A stretch of DNA of 64,000 nt, taken from Rhizobium sullae (GTDB lineage: Bacteria; Pseudomonadota; Alphaproteobacteria; Rhizobiales; Rhizobiaceae). The notes below the pieces were generated by a model. The model had not been told where the DNA came from. It searched no databases and saw only the letters and a program-made list of their open reading frames with translations. Each line of letters starts with the position of its first letter. The stretch's first letter is position 1. The stretch covers positions 72,642 through 136,641 of the forward strand of contig NZ_FWER01000013.1 in assembly GCF_900169785.1 (NCBI RefSeq). The letters are read 5' to 3'. The position numbers and the translations under genes are program-made. This document shows, in pieces, positions 45,552 through 56,300 of this stretch.

Positions 45552-45857
45552 ATGATCCCAGGCGAAATCATTGCCGCAAGCGGCGACATCGAACTGAACG
45601 CCGGCGCGCCGACCGTCACCATTGAAGTATCGAACACCGGCGACCGCCCCGTGCAGGTCGGCAGCCACTACCATTTTGCCGAAACGAATGCCGGCCTCTC
45701 CTTCGATCGCGACAAGGTGCAGGGCATGCGGCTCGACATCCCGGCGGGCACGGCCGTGCGTTTCGAGCCTGGCCAGACACGTTCCGTGACGCTGATCCCG
45801 CTTTCCGGCAAGCGCGAAGTTTACGGCTTCCGCCAGCTCGTGATGGGTAAGCTCTGA
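45552..45857 (+). CDS. ureB: urease beta subunit
   Basis: The 101-residue protein has the UreB blocks [30 protein letters not shown] and [31 protein letters not shown] precedes the ATG at 45552. It pairs with UreA and UreC. The gap to ureC is occupied by two extra genes. Confidence 0.97.
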   Translation: MIPGEIIAASGDIELNAGAPTVTIEVSNTGDRPVQVGSHYHFAETNAGLSFDRDKVQGMRLDIPAGTAVRFEPGQTRSVTLIPLSGKREVYGFRQLVMGKL

Positions 45858-45878
45858 GAGGAAAAACGGGAGGAATCG

Positions 45879-46292
45879 ATGCGGTTGACCATGTATCTCG
45901 CCGGCGCCGCGGCATGCTTGATGATGGCAGGCATCACGCAGGCCCAGGAGCCGGATTGCAAGAACCCGAAGACCCAGTTCGACATGACTTTCTGCGAGCA
46001 GTCGCGATACGAGACGGCTGATGCAGCGCTGAACGAGCAGTGGAAGAAGGCGCGTGCGGCGGTCGCGGCGGCCGACAAGGATCTGGACGAGAAGGATCGC
46101 GGAGCCGAGAAAGCGCTGCTAACTGCGCAACGCGCCTGGATTTCCTATCGCGATGCCCAGTGCGAGGCTTTCGGCTTCCAGGCGCGCGGCGGCACGATGG
46201 AGCCTATGCTGGTCGCGGGTTGCCTTGCCAACCTGACCGATGAACGCACCAAGCAGCTCAAAGAGCTTTCCGACGCGATGGGGCTAAGGTGA
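45879..46292 (+). CDS. secreted LprI/DUF1311-type protein
   Basis: The 137-residue product has a signal peptide (to about residue 22, ITQAQEP) and a DUF1311 domain with four cysteines in the usual pattern: DCKNP, MTFCEQ, AQCEAF and GCLANLTDERTKQL. Some family members (LprI) inhibit lysozyme. It lies inside the urease run between ureB and the accessory gene; its stop overlaps the next GTG start by four bases, so it is cotranscribed. A role in urease is not evident. Confidence 0.85.
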   Translation: MRLTMYLAGAAACLMMAGITQAQEPDCKNPKTQFDMTFCEQSRYETADAALNEQWKKARAAVAAADKDLDEKDRGAEKALLTAQRAWISYRDAQCEAFGFQARGGTMEPMLVAGCLANLTDERTKQLKELSDAMGLR

Positions 46293-46927
46293 GCCGCAAG
46301 ATCATGATCATCGGCAATGGGGAAATCGGTGAGACAGGTGCGGCGGCAATCGCAGCCGCGGACTTCGTCATCCGTTTCAACGAATGCCGCTCCTTTGTCG
46401 TAAGTCCCGGCCGCACCGACGTCGTGGCCGTCTGCAACACCGGGCGCCCGGCCAAGGCGATGCTGGGTTCGGACGCGTGGCGGAGCCACCCGGCCGTCAC
46501 GGAAGCTTCGGAAATCTGGAGCGTCCGCGATCCCGAAAAATTTGCTGCGCTGCGTGTGCCGCTTGCCGTTTCGCATCCTGAACTCGGCGACTTCTGCGAC
46601 GATTATACGAGTCAGTTCAACGCCTTCTGCGCGGAAGCCGGCAAGCAGCATGTAGTTGTTGAGAAAGTGATTCATGAAGCGGTCGATAATGCCCTGGCGA
46701 CCTTTGATCCCGCACCCTACGTCGTTCCGAGCAGCGGCATGATCGCGATTGCCGAGACCTTCAGCAGGTTTCCGAAATCCGAGATCGGCCTTGCCGGCTT
46801 CAGTCATACCGGCTGGGAGTGGCACCCCTTCGCTGCCGAAAGGCAGCTCGTCGACAGCTATATCGCAGATGGCCGGCTGACACGCTATGCAGCCGAACCG
46901 TCTCTTTCTTCCTCCCAAGGAGCCTGA
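46289..46927 (+). CDS. urease-operon accessory protein, glycosyltransferase-29-like
   Basis: The 212-residue product starts at GTG 46289, overlapping the preceding stop (GTGA). It opens KIMIIGNGEIGETGAAAIAAADFVIRFNECRS, a pattern (GNG near the N-terminus, then VIRFN) shared with sialyltransferase-like GT29 enzymes, and later has SSGMIAIAETF and GFSHTGWEWHP. Rhizobial databases call this an urease operon accessory protein, from memory. What it does to urease, if anything, is unknown; the sialyltransferase-like look suggests a nucleotide-sugar binder. ureC starts three bases on. Confidence 0.75.
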   Translation: MSRKIMIIGNGEIGETGAAAIAAADFVIRFNECRSFVVSPGRTDVVAVCNTGRPAKAMLGSDAWRSHPAVTEASEIWSVRDPEKFAALRVPLAVSHPELGDFCDDYTSQFNAFCAEAGKQHVVVEKVIHEAVDNALATFDPAPYVVPSSGMIAIAETFSRFPKSEIGLAGFSHTGWEWHPFAAERQLVDSYIADGRLTRYAAEPSLSSSQGA

Positions 46928-46930
46928 CAT

Positions 46931-48643
46931 ATGCCCCACAAGATTTCCCGCGCTGCCTATGCCAGCATGTTTGGTCCGACCATCGGCGACAAGGTCCGGC
47001 TTGCCGATACCGAGCTTTTCATCGAGGTCGAAAAGGATTTCACCACCTACGGTGAAGAGGTGAAGTTCGGCGGCGGCAAGGTAATCCGCGACGGCATGGG
47101 GCAGAGCCAGGTGACGCGCGCCAACGGGGCGGTCGATACCGTCATCACCAATGCGGTGATCGTCGATCATACCGGCATCGTGAAGGCCGATATCGGCCTC
47201 AAGGACGGACGGATCGTCGCGATCGGTAAGGCCGGCAATCCGGACACCCAGCCGGGCGTCAACATCATCGTCGGTCCGGGCACCGAAGCGATCGCGGGCG
47301 AGGGCAAGATCGTGACAGCCGGCGGGATGGACTGCCACATCCATTTCATCTGCCCGCAGCAGATCGAGGAAGCGCTGATGAGCGGGCTTACTTGCATGCT
47401 CGGCGGCGGCACCGGCCCCGCTCATGGTACGCTGGCGACGACCTGCACGCCAGGCCCGTGGCACCTCGCCCGGATGATCGAGGCGGCCGACGCGTTTCCG
47501 ATGAACCTCGCCTTCGCCGGCAAGGGCAATGCCTCGCTGCCCGGCGCGCTTGAGGAAATGGTGCTCGCCGGCGCCACCTCGCTGAAGCTGCACGAGGACT
47601 GGGGCACGACGCCGGGCGCGATCGACTGCTGCCTGACGGTTGCCGATCAGTACGACGTGCAGGTGATGATCCACACCGACACGTTGAACGAGAGCGGCTT
47701 CGTCGAGGATACGATCGGCGCCATCAGGGGCCGCACGATCCATGCCTTCCACACGGAAGGCGCAGGCGGCGGCCACGCGCCGGACATCATCAAGATCTGC
47801 GGTCAGGCGAACGTCATTCCGTCGTCGACGAACCCGACACGGCCCTACACGGTCAACACGATCGCCGAGCACCTCGACATGCTGATGGTCTGCCATCATC
47901 TTTCGCCGTCGATCCCGGAAGACATCGCTTTTGCCGAGAGCCGCATCCGCAAAGAGACGATCGCGGCGGAAGACATTCTCCACGATATCGGCGCCTTCTC
48001 GATCATCTCGTCGGACAGCCAGGCCATGGGCCGTGTCGGCGAGGTGGCGATCCGCACCTGGCAGACGGCCGACAAGATGAAGCGCCAGCGCGGACGCTTG
48101 AACGAAGAGAAGGGCGACAATGACAATTTCCGCGTCCGCCGTTACATCGCCAAATACACGATCAACCCGGCGATTGCGCACGGCCTTTCTCATGAGATCG
48201 GCTCCGTCGAAGTCGGCAAGCGCGCGGACCTCGTCATCTGGAATCCGGCCTTCTTCGGCGTGAAGCCGGACATGGTGCTGCTCGGCGGTTCGATCGCCGC
48301 AGCACCTATGGGCGATCCGAATGCCTCGATCCCGACACCGCAGCCGGTGCATTACCGACCGATGTTTGCCTCATACGGCAAGAGCTTGACCAACTCATCC
48401 GTCACTTTCGTTTCGCAGGCGTCGCTCGACGCTGGGCTGAAGGCCAAGCTCGGCGTCGCCAAGAAGCTCGTCGCGGTCAAGAATACCCGCGGCGGCATCT
48501 CCAAGGCGTCGATGATCCACAACAGCCTCACGCCGCATATCGAGGTCGATCCGGAGACCTACGAGGTGCGCGCCGACGGCGAACTGCTTACCTGCGAACC
48601 GGCAACCGTGCTGCCGATGGCGCAGCGTTATTTCCTGTTCTGA
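46931..48643 (+). CDS. ureC: urease alpha (catalytic) subunit
   Basis: UreC hydrolyses urea to ammonia and carbamate at a dinickel site. The 570-residue protein has nickel ligands His136 and His138 (HIHF), the carbamylated Lys at about 219 (LKLHEDWG), further ligands in [12 protein letters not shown] and [12 protein letters not shown], and the active-site flap with Cys321 and His322 (MVCHHLSP). Length and N-terminus ([20 protein letters not shown]) are normal. Confidence 0.98.
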   Translation: MPHKISRAAYASMFGPTIGDKVRLADTELFIEVEKDFTTYGEEVKFGGGKVIRDGMGQSQVTRANGAVDTVITNAVIVDHTGIVKADIGLKDGRIVAIGKAGNPDTQPGVNIIVGPGTEAIAGEGKIVTAGGMDCHIHFICPQQIEEALMSGLTCMLGGGTGPAHGTLATTCTPGPWHLARMIEAADAFPMNLAFAGKGNASLPGALEEMVLAGATSLKLHEDWGTTPGAIDCCLTVADQYDVQVMIHTDTLNESGFVEDTIGAIRGRTIHAFHTEGAGGGHAPDIIKICGQANVIPSSTNPTRPYTVNTIAEHLDMLMVCHHLSPSIPEDIAFAESRIRKETIAAEDILHDIGAFSIISSDSQAMGRVGEVAIRTWQTADKMKRQRGRLNEEKGDNDNFRVRRYIAKYTINPAIAHGLSHEIGSVEVGKRADLVIWNPAFFGVKPDMVLLGGSIAAAPMGDPNASIPTPQPVHYRPMFASYGKSLTNSSVTFVSQASLDAGLKAKLGVAKKLVAVKNTRGGISKASMIHNSLTPHIEVDPETYEVRADGELLTCEPATVLPMAQRYFLF

Positions 48644-48672
48644 GAAATCGCCCAGGTGCACGGAGAATTCTG

Positions 48673-49347
48673 ATGAAAGGGAGCGTCCGCTGGCTATTGC
48701 GTGCTGTGGCCCTGCTGATCCTGTCGGTGGCGAGCGGGACCGTCATCCCCCGACCGCTGGTCCATCCTGTCCAGGCGTCTTCCGATGGGAATGCATCGCT
48801 GCGAATCCTCATGCTGTCAGGCCCCATTCACACAGACATTGCCATTCCACTCGATGACAGGGCAAGGAAGGCGTTCCCTTTCCTTGAAAGCGCGCGCATT
48901 CCGGTCAGGGATCCGGCGGCACAATGGCTGATTTTCGGCTGGGGCGGCCGCGCCTTCTATCTTGAAACTCCGACCTGGGGAGACCTTAAGCCGTTGCCGG
49001 TACTGCGGGCGCTAACGATCGACAGTTCCGTCCTGCACGTAGATGTCGCGGGGTATATTTCCGAAACGCATCCATCCGTTTCAGCATTCAATCTCAGCGG
49101 CAATCAGTTCGAGCGGTTGCTCGATTTCATTTCGAACAGCTTTGCAGGTCAGGTGGGCGAGGCCGTGCCGATTCCGGGTGCAGCTTACGGAATGTTCGAC
49201 CGTTTCTTCGAGGCGAAAGGCTATTTCAACGCCTTGCTGGGTTGCAACACCTGGACTGCTGCCGCTCTGCGTTCCGTGGGGCTGCGGACGGGCATGTGGA
49301 ATCCTGTCCCGCAGACATTGAACTTATCTCTTGGTCTCCACAATTGA
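48673..49347 (+). CDS. DUF2459 (TIGR02117) exported protein
   Basis: The 224-residue product has a signal-anchor at about residues 7-25 and a domain typical of DUF2459: SGPIHTDIAIPLD, WLIFGWGGRAFYLETPTWGD and GCNTWTAAALRSVGLRTG, with a conserved His and Cys that may form an active site like that of NlpC-type peptidases. Family function is unknown. It stands 29 bases after ureC and may be cotranscribed with it. Confidence 0.83.
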   Translation: MKGSVRWLLRAVALLILSVASGTVIPRPLVHPVQASSDGNASLRILMLSGPIHTDIAIPLDDRARKAFPFLESARIPVRDPAAQWLIFGWGGRAFYLETPTWGDLKPLPVLRALTIDSSVLHVDVAGYISETHPSVSAFNLSGNQFERLLDFISNSFAGQVGEAVPIPGAAYGMFDRFFEAKGYFNALLGCNTWTAAALRSVGLRTGMWNPVPQTLNLSLGLHN

Positions 49348-49699
49348 ACTACCAGCCGTGTTGCCAATGGTACCGTCGCAGCTTGCTACTCTTAAAGTCA
49401 GCTATCAACCTCGCTCTTCTATCGGTTGTGAAAAACGGCAAAATATTCTGAAGAGGAAGATTGCTGCAACCCAAGTGCCTGGAACGTTTTAAAGTCCTAA
49501 TGATCTTTTCTTTTCAGCCCTTTGACCTCGTTTTTGTGATTATTGATTCCTCTCCAAGCGGCCTGCCTCGAGCGCGCGAAAACATCACAACATTAAATAG
49601 CATAAACCCGTTTCAATTTTAACGATCTGCTTAAGACCCCGGCAGGAGTTGAGCACTAATCAGGTATTTCATGCGACGCCGAGCTGGAGGTCGATTCTC
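49348..49699. other. AT-richer intergenic region before the GGDEF gene
   Basis: About 350 bases that break the urease run between the DUF2459 gene and the cyclase gene. It is visibly lower in GC than its neighbours, for instance ATTGATTCCTC and AACATTAAATAGC. It probably holds a promoter for the second half of the cluster. No gene is recognised. Confidence 0.45.
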
Positions 49700-50566
49700 A
49701 TGAGGAGCTGGATTTTTCTCCAGGCTGAACTTGGCAATTTTCACCATCGCGGCACGATCTTCAGTTTCGCGCTGAAGATGAGCTTTGCCGCCGTTATCCT
49801 GTCGATCCTGTTGATCCTCGTGGTGATGCCGCCGCTTGCCTTCCTTGGTGTGCTGCCGTTCACGCTCGCTCTCTCCATCAGCTACAGCATCGCGCTGTCC
49901 TGGCTCCTCAGTGGCATTGTCTGCGGTATCCTTTCGCTGATTGTCGGTCATGCCATGCATCAACTGACGGTATCGCGTGCGGCGTTCGAAAAGCTCAGCC
50001 GCACCGATACGCTGTCCGGGCTGTTGAACCGCCGTGCGTTTACGGAGGCGCTCGACAATATCGATGACCGCGCCTCGCTGGCGATCTTCGATGTCGACCG
50101 CTTCAAGGCGATCAACGACCGTTTCGGCCATGCCTGCGGCGACGCCGTCATCATCGCGGTTTCCGCAATTCTCGCCTCGGCATTCGACGGTTCTTCGGTC
50201 GTTGCGCGTCTCGGCGGCGAGGAGTTCGGCGTCATCGTTTCAGGCGGTGACGTTGAAGAGCGGCTGCAGAAGATCGAAGCCGTGAAGGCGCAGATTGCCC
50301 GACGGCCCATCGCTGCCGACGGCTGCGACATATCGATCACTATTTCGGCCGGCATTGCCGATCTTCTGCCCGGGCGCAGCAAGGAGGCCGTTTATGCGTC
50401 CGCCGACAAGGCGCTTTATCTGGCAAAGGCGCTCGGCCGCAACCGCATCGTTCACGAGAGGAACGCCCTGAACCACGCATGGCATCATCATCTGGTCGAG
50501 GGCGGTCTCGGGGTCCAGGGCGCGGTGCCAGACTACGATGACACGCAGCGTGCCTACGGCATATAA
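49700..50566 (+). CDS. membrane-bound diguanylate cyclase (GGDEF)
   Basis: The 288-residue protein has two membrane helices at about 25-55 and 58-88, then a GGDEF domain: LSRTDTLSGLLNRRAF, FDVDRFKAINDRFGHACGD and the active motif GGEEFG, followed by YASADKALYLAKALGRNR. All residues expected for GTP and metal binding are there, so it should make cyclic di-GMP. ATG 49700 has GGAGG nine bases upstream; the TTG at 49649 is less likely. The gene divides the urease accessory genes from ureC, and ureE starts 80 bases on. Confidence 0.88.
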   Translation: MRSWIFLQAELGNFHHRGTIFSFALKMSFAAVILSILLILVVMPPLAFLGVLPFTLALSISYSIALSWLLSGIVCGILSLIVGHAMHQLTVSRAAFEKLSRTDTLSGLLNRRAFTEALDNIDDRASLAIFDVDRFKAINDRFGHACGDAVIIAVSAILASAFDGSSVVARLGGEEFGVIVSGGDVEERLQKIEAVKAQIARRPIAADGCDISITISAGIADLLPGRSKEAVYASADKALYLAKALGRNRIVHERNALNHAWHHHLVEGGLGVQGAVPDYDDTQRAYGI

Positions 50567-50645
50567 CTGTTTCGCAAAGCGCATTGGTGCTTGCGCCGCC
50601 AAGCGCTATTTTGCATGGTCGTGATCTCACAGAAACGGACATCAC

Positions 50646-51125
50646 ATGCAGCATGTTACCTCCTATCTTCCGGCCGGAACCCCGTCTTCCAATCCCATTG
50701 GCAAGGTCGTCCTGCCACATGATCTGAGGCATCTGCGCCGTAAACTTTTGCATCTCGAAAACGGCGACATGGTCATGCTCGACCTGAAGGAACCGGTGCT
50801 GTTTTCAAGCGGCGACATGCTGGTCCTCGAGGACGGCGAACTCATCGAAATTCAGGCCGCGGACGAAAAGCTTTTCGAGATCAAGGGCCGGGACCGGCTG
50901 CATCTCATCGAGCTTGCCTGGCATCTCGGCAACCGCCATCTCGGTGCGCAGATCGAAGAGGAACGCATCCTGATCCTTCGCGACCATGTGATCCGGTCGA
51001 TGCTCGAAGGGCTCGGCGCGACTGTCAGCGAAGTCACCGAGCCATTCCAGCCTGCCCGCGGCGCCTACCATTCCCATGGCAGTCACTCACATGGTCACGA
51101 TCATGGCCACCACGCGCATGACTAA
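50646..51125 (+). CDS. ureE: urease accessory protein UreE (nickel chaperone)
   Basis: UreE binds nickel and hands it to UreG. The 159-residue protein has the UreE fold blocks [25 protein letters not shown] and [26 protein letters not shown], and ends in a His-rich tail ([19 protein letters not shown]), with about nine histidines for extra nickel storage. ureF starts six bases after its stop. Confidence 0.95.
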   Translation: MQHVTSYLPAGTPSSNPIGKVVLPHDLRHLRRKLLHLENGDMVMLDLKEPVLFSSGDMLVLEDGELIEIQAADEKLFEIKGRDRLHLIELAWHLGNRHLGAQIEEERILILRDHVIRSMLEGLGATVSEVTEPFQPARGAYHSHGSHSHGHDHGHHAHD

Positions 51126-51131
51126 ACCGCA

Positions 51132-51803
51132 ATGAGCGGGAGCGGCGACCTACAGGGCTTGCTGCGTCTTATGGCATGGCTCTCGCCGGCCTTTCCGGTC
51201 GGCTCGTTCGCCTATTCCGGCGGCCTCGAGCGCGCCGTCCATGACAGGCTCGTCACCGATGCGGCCTCGCTGGACGGATGGATCGAAACACTGGTTTCCC
51301 ACGGGAGCATCTGGAACGATGCCGTGCTCTTTGCAGCGAGCTGGCGGATGCAATCGGATGCAGCGGAGCTTGCGAACCTTGCCGCCTTGGCGGAGGCCTT
51401 TGCTGGGTCGCGGGAGCGCCATCAGGAGACCATGCTGCTCGGCGACGCCTTTCTGGCGGCGGCACGCGCCTGGCCCGATACCGTCTTCGATCGGCTGCCG
51501 CGGGCCGCTGCCTATCCCGTTGCCGTCGGCGCAGCCGCCAGCGCTCATGGCATAGCGCTGCAAAAGGCACTCGCGGCCTTCCTGCATGCTTATGTCTCGC
51601 AGTCAGTCTCGGCCGGCATCCGGCTCGGCGTCGCCGGACAAAAGGACGGCGTCGCCATCCTGGCGCGGTTGGAAGAGGCGATCGCCGCAACTGCGCATAG
51701 GGCCTCCTGTTCGACGCTCGACGATCTGGGTTCGGCGGCGGTTCAGGCGGATATCGCCTCGCTGCGGCACGAGACGCAGACGACGAGGCTCTTCCGCTCC
51801 TGA
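51132..51803 (+). CDS. ureF: urease accessory protein UreF
   Basis: The 223-residue product has the UreF blocks [35 protein letters not shown] and [22 protein letters not shown]. UreF helps assemble UreD-UreF-UreG on apo-urease and gates GTP hydrolysis by UreG. It follows ureE closely and precedes ureG by 74 bases. Confidence 0.95.
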   Translation: MSGSGDLQGLLRLMAWLSPAFPVGSFAYSGGLERAVHDRLVTDAASLDGWIETLVSHGSIWNDAVLFAASWRMQSDAAELANLAALAEAFAGSRERHQETMLLGDAFLAAARAWPDTVFDRLPRAAAYPVAVGAAASAHGIALQKALAAFLHAYVSQSVSAGIRLGVAGQKDGVAILARLEEAIAATAHRASCSTLDDLGSAAVQADIASLRHETQTTRLFRS

Positions 51804-51877
51804 CGGGAGTCTGCGCTATTTGCCGGTGGCAGCGCCGCTCTTCGGGCGGTATCATCTGCCGAAATGGAGTGTGACAT

Positions 51878-52489
51878 ATGAAATCGAGAAACGGACCTCT
51901 TCGCGTGGGCATCGGCGGACCTGTCGGCTCCGGAAAGACGGCGCTGACGGAAAAGCTCTGCAAGGCGTTGCGCGACGATTATTCCGTCGCCGTCGTCACC
52001 AACGACATCTACACGATCGAGGATGCCGAAGCGCTGATGCGCATGCAGGCGCTGCCGTCGGACCGTATCGTTGGCGTGGAAACCGGCGGTTGCCCGCATA
52101 CGGCAATCCGCGAGGACGCGACAATCAATCTGCAGGCGATCGCCGGTCTCAATGAGCGTATTCCGGATCTCGATGTCGTTTTCATCGAGTCCGGCGGCGA
52201 CAATCTGGCAGCGACGTTTTCGCCCGATCTGGCCGATATCACCATCTATGTGATCTCCGTTTGCCAAGGCGAAGAAATCCCTCGCAAGGGCGGGCCGGGC
52301 ATCACAAAATCGGACCTGCTGGTGATCAACAAGAAGGACCTCGCACCCTATGTCGGCGCCGATCTTGAGGTCATGGACCGCGACGCGGCGCGCATGCGCG
52401 ACAGGCGCCCGTTCGTCTTCTCCGACATGAAGCGCGGCGACGGCATCGGCCCAATCGTCAGCTTCTTGAAGGAGCAGGGCGGGCTCTGA
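51878..52489 (+). CDS. ureG: urease accessory GTPase UreG
   Basis: The 203-residue SIMIBI GTPase has P-loop [11 protein letters not shown], the metal-binding Cys-Pro-His in [12 protein letters not shown], the switch [15 protein letters not shown] and the base motif NKKDL. GTP-driven dimerisation carries nickel to urease. It is the last gene of the urease cluster. Confidence 0.97.
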   Translation: MKSRNGPLRVGIGGPVGSGKTALTEKLCKALRDDYSVAVVTNDIYTIEDAEALMRMQALPSDRIVGVETGGCPHTAIREDATINLQAIAGLNERIPDLDVVFIESGGDNLAATFSPDLADITIYVISVCQGEEIPRKGGPGITKSDLLVINKKDLAPYVGADLEVMDRDAARMRDRRPFVFSDMKRGDGIGPIVSFLKEQGGL

Positions 52490-52530
52490 CGGTAGATTCG
52501 TCACTCAGAAAGGCCCGGGGGGCGCGAGGG

Positions 52531-53230
52531 TTAGTCGGCCTGGCCGTCATCCGCGGGCAGGAAACGCGTCTCCCACTCGCTTTCCGGAATTTCTTCACCA
52601 ACTGAAAACTCGAATGCGACGATCTTCTCGATATCCGGAGAGGCCTCGCATTTGAATTTGATATTGTACCAATGGCGGTTGCTTCGAAACGCGCCGCCTT
52701 CGGCTTGAAGGGTCAGGCCGGAGAGCTTCGTATCCGCCATAGCGTAAGCGACCAGGAAATCCGGCTTGAATTCGGCCTTCCATCTACGGACCTGCTCCAT
52801 CGCTTCGATATTGCAGAGTTGAACAATGCGTTCGCCGGTTGCCAGCTGCCGCATGCCCTCACGTGCCTGCTTGCTTCGCGGATCGGCCAAGATCGCTGCG
52901 GAAAAGAGCTGTGTTGGCCGAACCATGGTCCTTGAATCCGGTGTTGAATCCGGAAGCGCCGGGGGCAGCAGGGTCGCCTCCTTTGCCGGCTGCTCGGGTT
53001 GGGCGCCGTCCTGCGCGCTTCGACAGCAGGCGGCTTCGTTTCCCCATCGATCGATGGAGACGTCAGAAGCTCGACGGTTATGCTTTCTTCCAACGGCGAA
53101 AGCTGCTGGCGCCCGGCTGGAACGAAGGCAAGCCCGATGACGGCGGCGATATGGAATGCGAGCGCAACCGCAGTGCTTCGCCAGGCCGTTTTGTCGTCCT
53201 GCCGAAAAGTCCCCAGGTTCTCTGCGACAA
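52531..53230 (-). pseudogene. DUF930 protein gene broken by frameshift
   Basis: The C-terminal 140 residues read as a DUF930 domain (MVRPTQLFSAAILADPRSKQAREGMRQLATGERIVQLC and so on, in the frame ending at 52531). Upstream that frame gives basic low-quality text, while a second frame at about 53000-53220 reads as the missing start: a membrane helix TAWRSTAVALAFHIAAVIGLAF and then ESITVELLTSP, the usual DUF930 opening. The break lies at about 52985-53010. A third shift may lie near 53205, as TTG SQRTWGLF is in yet another frame. Either the gene is decayed or the sequence has errors. Confidence 0.7.
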
Positions 53231-53329
53231 TCGAAACCTGGAAGACCCGCTGCTAAAAATATCTTCGAAAAGGAAACCCGTTCACAACGGCTGTTGCGCG
53301 CAGCTTTCAATTCCAATTCCACATAAATG

Positions 53330-53353
53330 AAAGGCCGGGTTCGCCCCGGCCTC
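53330..53353 (-). terminator. hairpin terminator of the RND pump operon
   Basis: On the minus strand AGGCCGGGG and CCCGGCCT pair across a short loop and a weak TTTC-TTT tail follows. It lies 20 bases after the efflux pump stop. The tail is short, so strength is uncertain. Confidence 0.5.
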
Positions 53354-53370
53354 TAAACACTCGCGTAACC

Positions 53371-56300
53371 TCACTCCGCCGCAAAGGGCGGCAGGCGGAC
53401 TACGTTCTTGTCGTTGGCATTGGCGCTCTTGCGCTTGCCTTCCGGATTCTCGATCGCTTCCACCCGTTCCGAGAGAGAGCCGATGGCTTCCGTCAGTTCC
53501 TCGCGGGACATTGCCAGCTCTTCCTGATCCTTCTTGCCCACGAGGCGGCCGAAGAGCCAGCGGAGCAGGAGCGAGAGATCGTCCATGATCAGGAAGAAGG
53601 ACGGCACGACGACCAGCGACAGCACTGTCGAGACGATGATGCCGCCGATCACGGCGATCGCCATCGGCGCGCGGAACGAGCCGCCTTCGCCGACGCCGAG
53701 TGCCGAGGGCAGCATGCCGGCCGACATGGCGATCGAGGTCATGATGATTGGCTGGGCGCGCTTGCGGCCGGCCTCCACCATGGCTTCGACGCGCTCCATG
53801 CCCCGGCGGCGCATCTCGATGGCGAAGTCGACGAGCAGGATGGCGTTCTTCGTCACGATGCCCATCAGCATCAGGTTGCCGATCAGAACCGGCATCGAGA
53901 GCGGATTGTTGGTGATGATCAGAGCAACCGCCACGCCGCCGATAGCCAGCGGCAGCGAGAACAGGATGGTGAACGGCTGGATCACATCCTTGAAGAGCAG
54001 GATCAGGACGGCCAGAACCATCATCAGCCCCATCAGCATCGCGTTGACGAAGCTCTGCTGCATTTCCTTCTGGACCTTTGTGTCGCCGCTTTCAGCAAGC
54101 TGCACGGTCGACGGGATAGCGGTGTCCTTGACGATCTGCAGGAAGCGCGCCGATGCCGTGTCGAGAGCCACGCCTTGCGGCAGGTCGGAGCCGATGGCGA
54201 CGACGCGATTGCGGTTGTTGCGCTTGACGGAGCTCGCACCTTCCGAATAGTCGATGTCAGCCACGGTCGAGAGCGGAACGATCGCGCCGCTCGCCGTCTG
54301 GATCTTCAGCGCGCGGATGGCGGCAAGATCGCGCCGCATATCGAGCGCGGTCTGAACCCGGATCGGGATCTGGCGGTCGTCGAGATTGATCTTGGCGAGC
54401 GCCGCATCAATGTCGCCGATCGTGGCGACGCGGATCGTATCGGAGATCTGCTCCGGCGTGATGCCGAGGCGGGCAGCCTGGTCCTTGCGCGGACGAACCT
54501 GCAGTTCCGGACGTGGCAGGGCGCCTTCGGCGCTGACGTTTGCCAGCAGCGGATCGGCACGCAGCTTCGATTCCAGAAGGCCAACTGCTTCGTTCAGGTC
54601 CTTCTCGTTCTTGGAGAGGAAGTTGAACGACAGGTCGCGCTCGCCGCGGTCGTTGAGCTTCAGGATTCGAACGTCCGGAATATCCTTCACCTTGGCGAAG
54701 ACTTCCTTTTCGATATCCCATTGTGGACGCTCGCGGCCATGAACTTCGACCTTTGGCAGGTAGGGGCCGATGACCGGGAAGGAGCCGAAGACATCGTTGA
54801 CAACCCTCTTCACCAGCGAGTGGTCCAGCTTGAAGAGCGTGAGTGTGATCGTTGCGCGGCGCAGTTCGAGATCGCCTTTGGGCGAGGCGCCGCCGAGAAC
54901 GAAGACGCTTTCGACCCCGTTGATGTCCTTGACCCTGTTATAGATCGCGTTGGACGTCTGTTCGGTGTCTTCGAGCTTCGCATTCGGCGGCAACTCGACG
55001 GAGAGCACGATACGCGAGGCGTCTTCCGGCGGCAGGAAGCTGCCGGGAACCTGGGCAAGCAGCGCGACCGAGCCGACCAGGAAGCCGATCGCCGCAAACA
55101 GCGTCGCATAGCGCGACCACCAGTGGCCGGTCGTGGCACGCACGAGACGCGTATAGCCGCGGAAGAAGAGGCCGTCATTGTCGTGATGGTCGTCCTGGCC
55201 GTCCTGGGCGCGCATCAAGTAAGCCGCCATCATCGGCGTGATGAGGCGTGCCACGACGAGCGAGAAGAACACCGAGAAGGCGACCGTCAGGCCGAACTGG
55301 ATGAAGTACTGGCCGGGAATGCCCGGCATGAACGACACCGGCACGAAGACGGCGATGATCGTGAACGTCGTGGCGATAACGGCGAGGCCGATTTCGTCCG
55401 CCGCTTCGATCGCAGCCCGATAGGGTGTCTTGCCCATCTTGATGTGCCGGGCGATGTTCTCGATTTCCACGATCGCATCGTCGACGAGAATACCCGTCGC
55501 GAGCGTGAGGGCGAGGAAGCTGACGAGGTTCAGCGAGAAGCCCATCAGGTCCATGATCCAGAAGGTCGGGATCGCCGACAGGGGGAGAGCGATCGCCGAA
55601 ATCAGCGTCGCGCGCCAGTTCTTCAGGAACAGGAACACGACGACAACCGCCAGCAGCGCACCTTCCATCAAAGTGTGGAGGGCCGCTTCATAGTTGCCGT
55701 AGGTAAAATAGACGGAATCATTGATCAGTTCGATGCCGACATTCGGGTTTTCCGCGCGCACCTTGTCGAGGCTTTGCGCCACCGTTTCGGCGACACTGAC
55801 TTCGCTGGCGCCCTTAGCACGGAAGACGCCGAAGGTAACGACGGGCGTATCGTCGAAGCGCGAGAAGGACTTCGGCTCCTGATAGGTGTCCTTGATGGCG
55901 CCGAGCTCGGCGAGCTTGACGAAGCGGCCGTTCGGCAGCGCGATCGTCGTATTGGCGAGTTCCGCGACATTGCGGGCATCGCCGAGAACGCGGATCGCCT
56001 GCTCGCTGCCGGCCACCTGACCGCGCCCGGAACCGAGGTCGACGTTGGTGCCGTGCAGCTGCTGGTTCACGCTGGCGGCGGTGATGCCGTAGGCGTTCAG
56101 CTTGTCGGGGTTGAGCTCGATGCGCACTTCGCGGTCGGCGCCGCCGTAGCGATCCACACGGCCGATGCCGGCCTGACCCTGCAGGGCGCGCTTGATCGTG
56201 TCATCGACGAACCAGGAGAGTTCCTCGAGCGTCATGTCCGGCGAGGAGACTGCGAAGGTCTGGATTGCCTGGCCTTCGACGTCGACCTTGGCGACGATCG

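Noticed and set aside
46145..48352. 735-residue open frame antisense to ureC
   Set aside because: Long antisense frames are normal opposite GC-rich genes with biased third positions. It has no ribosome site, no domain, and the plus strand is a certain urease gene.
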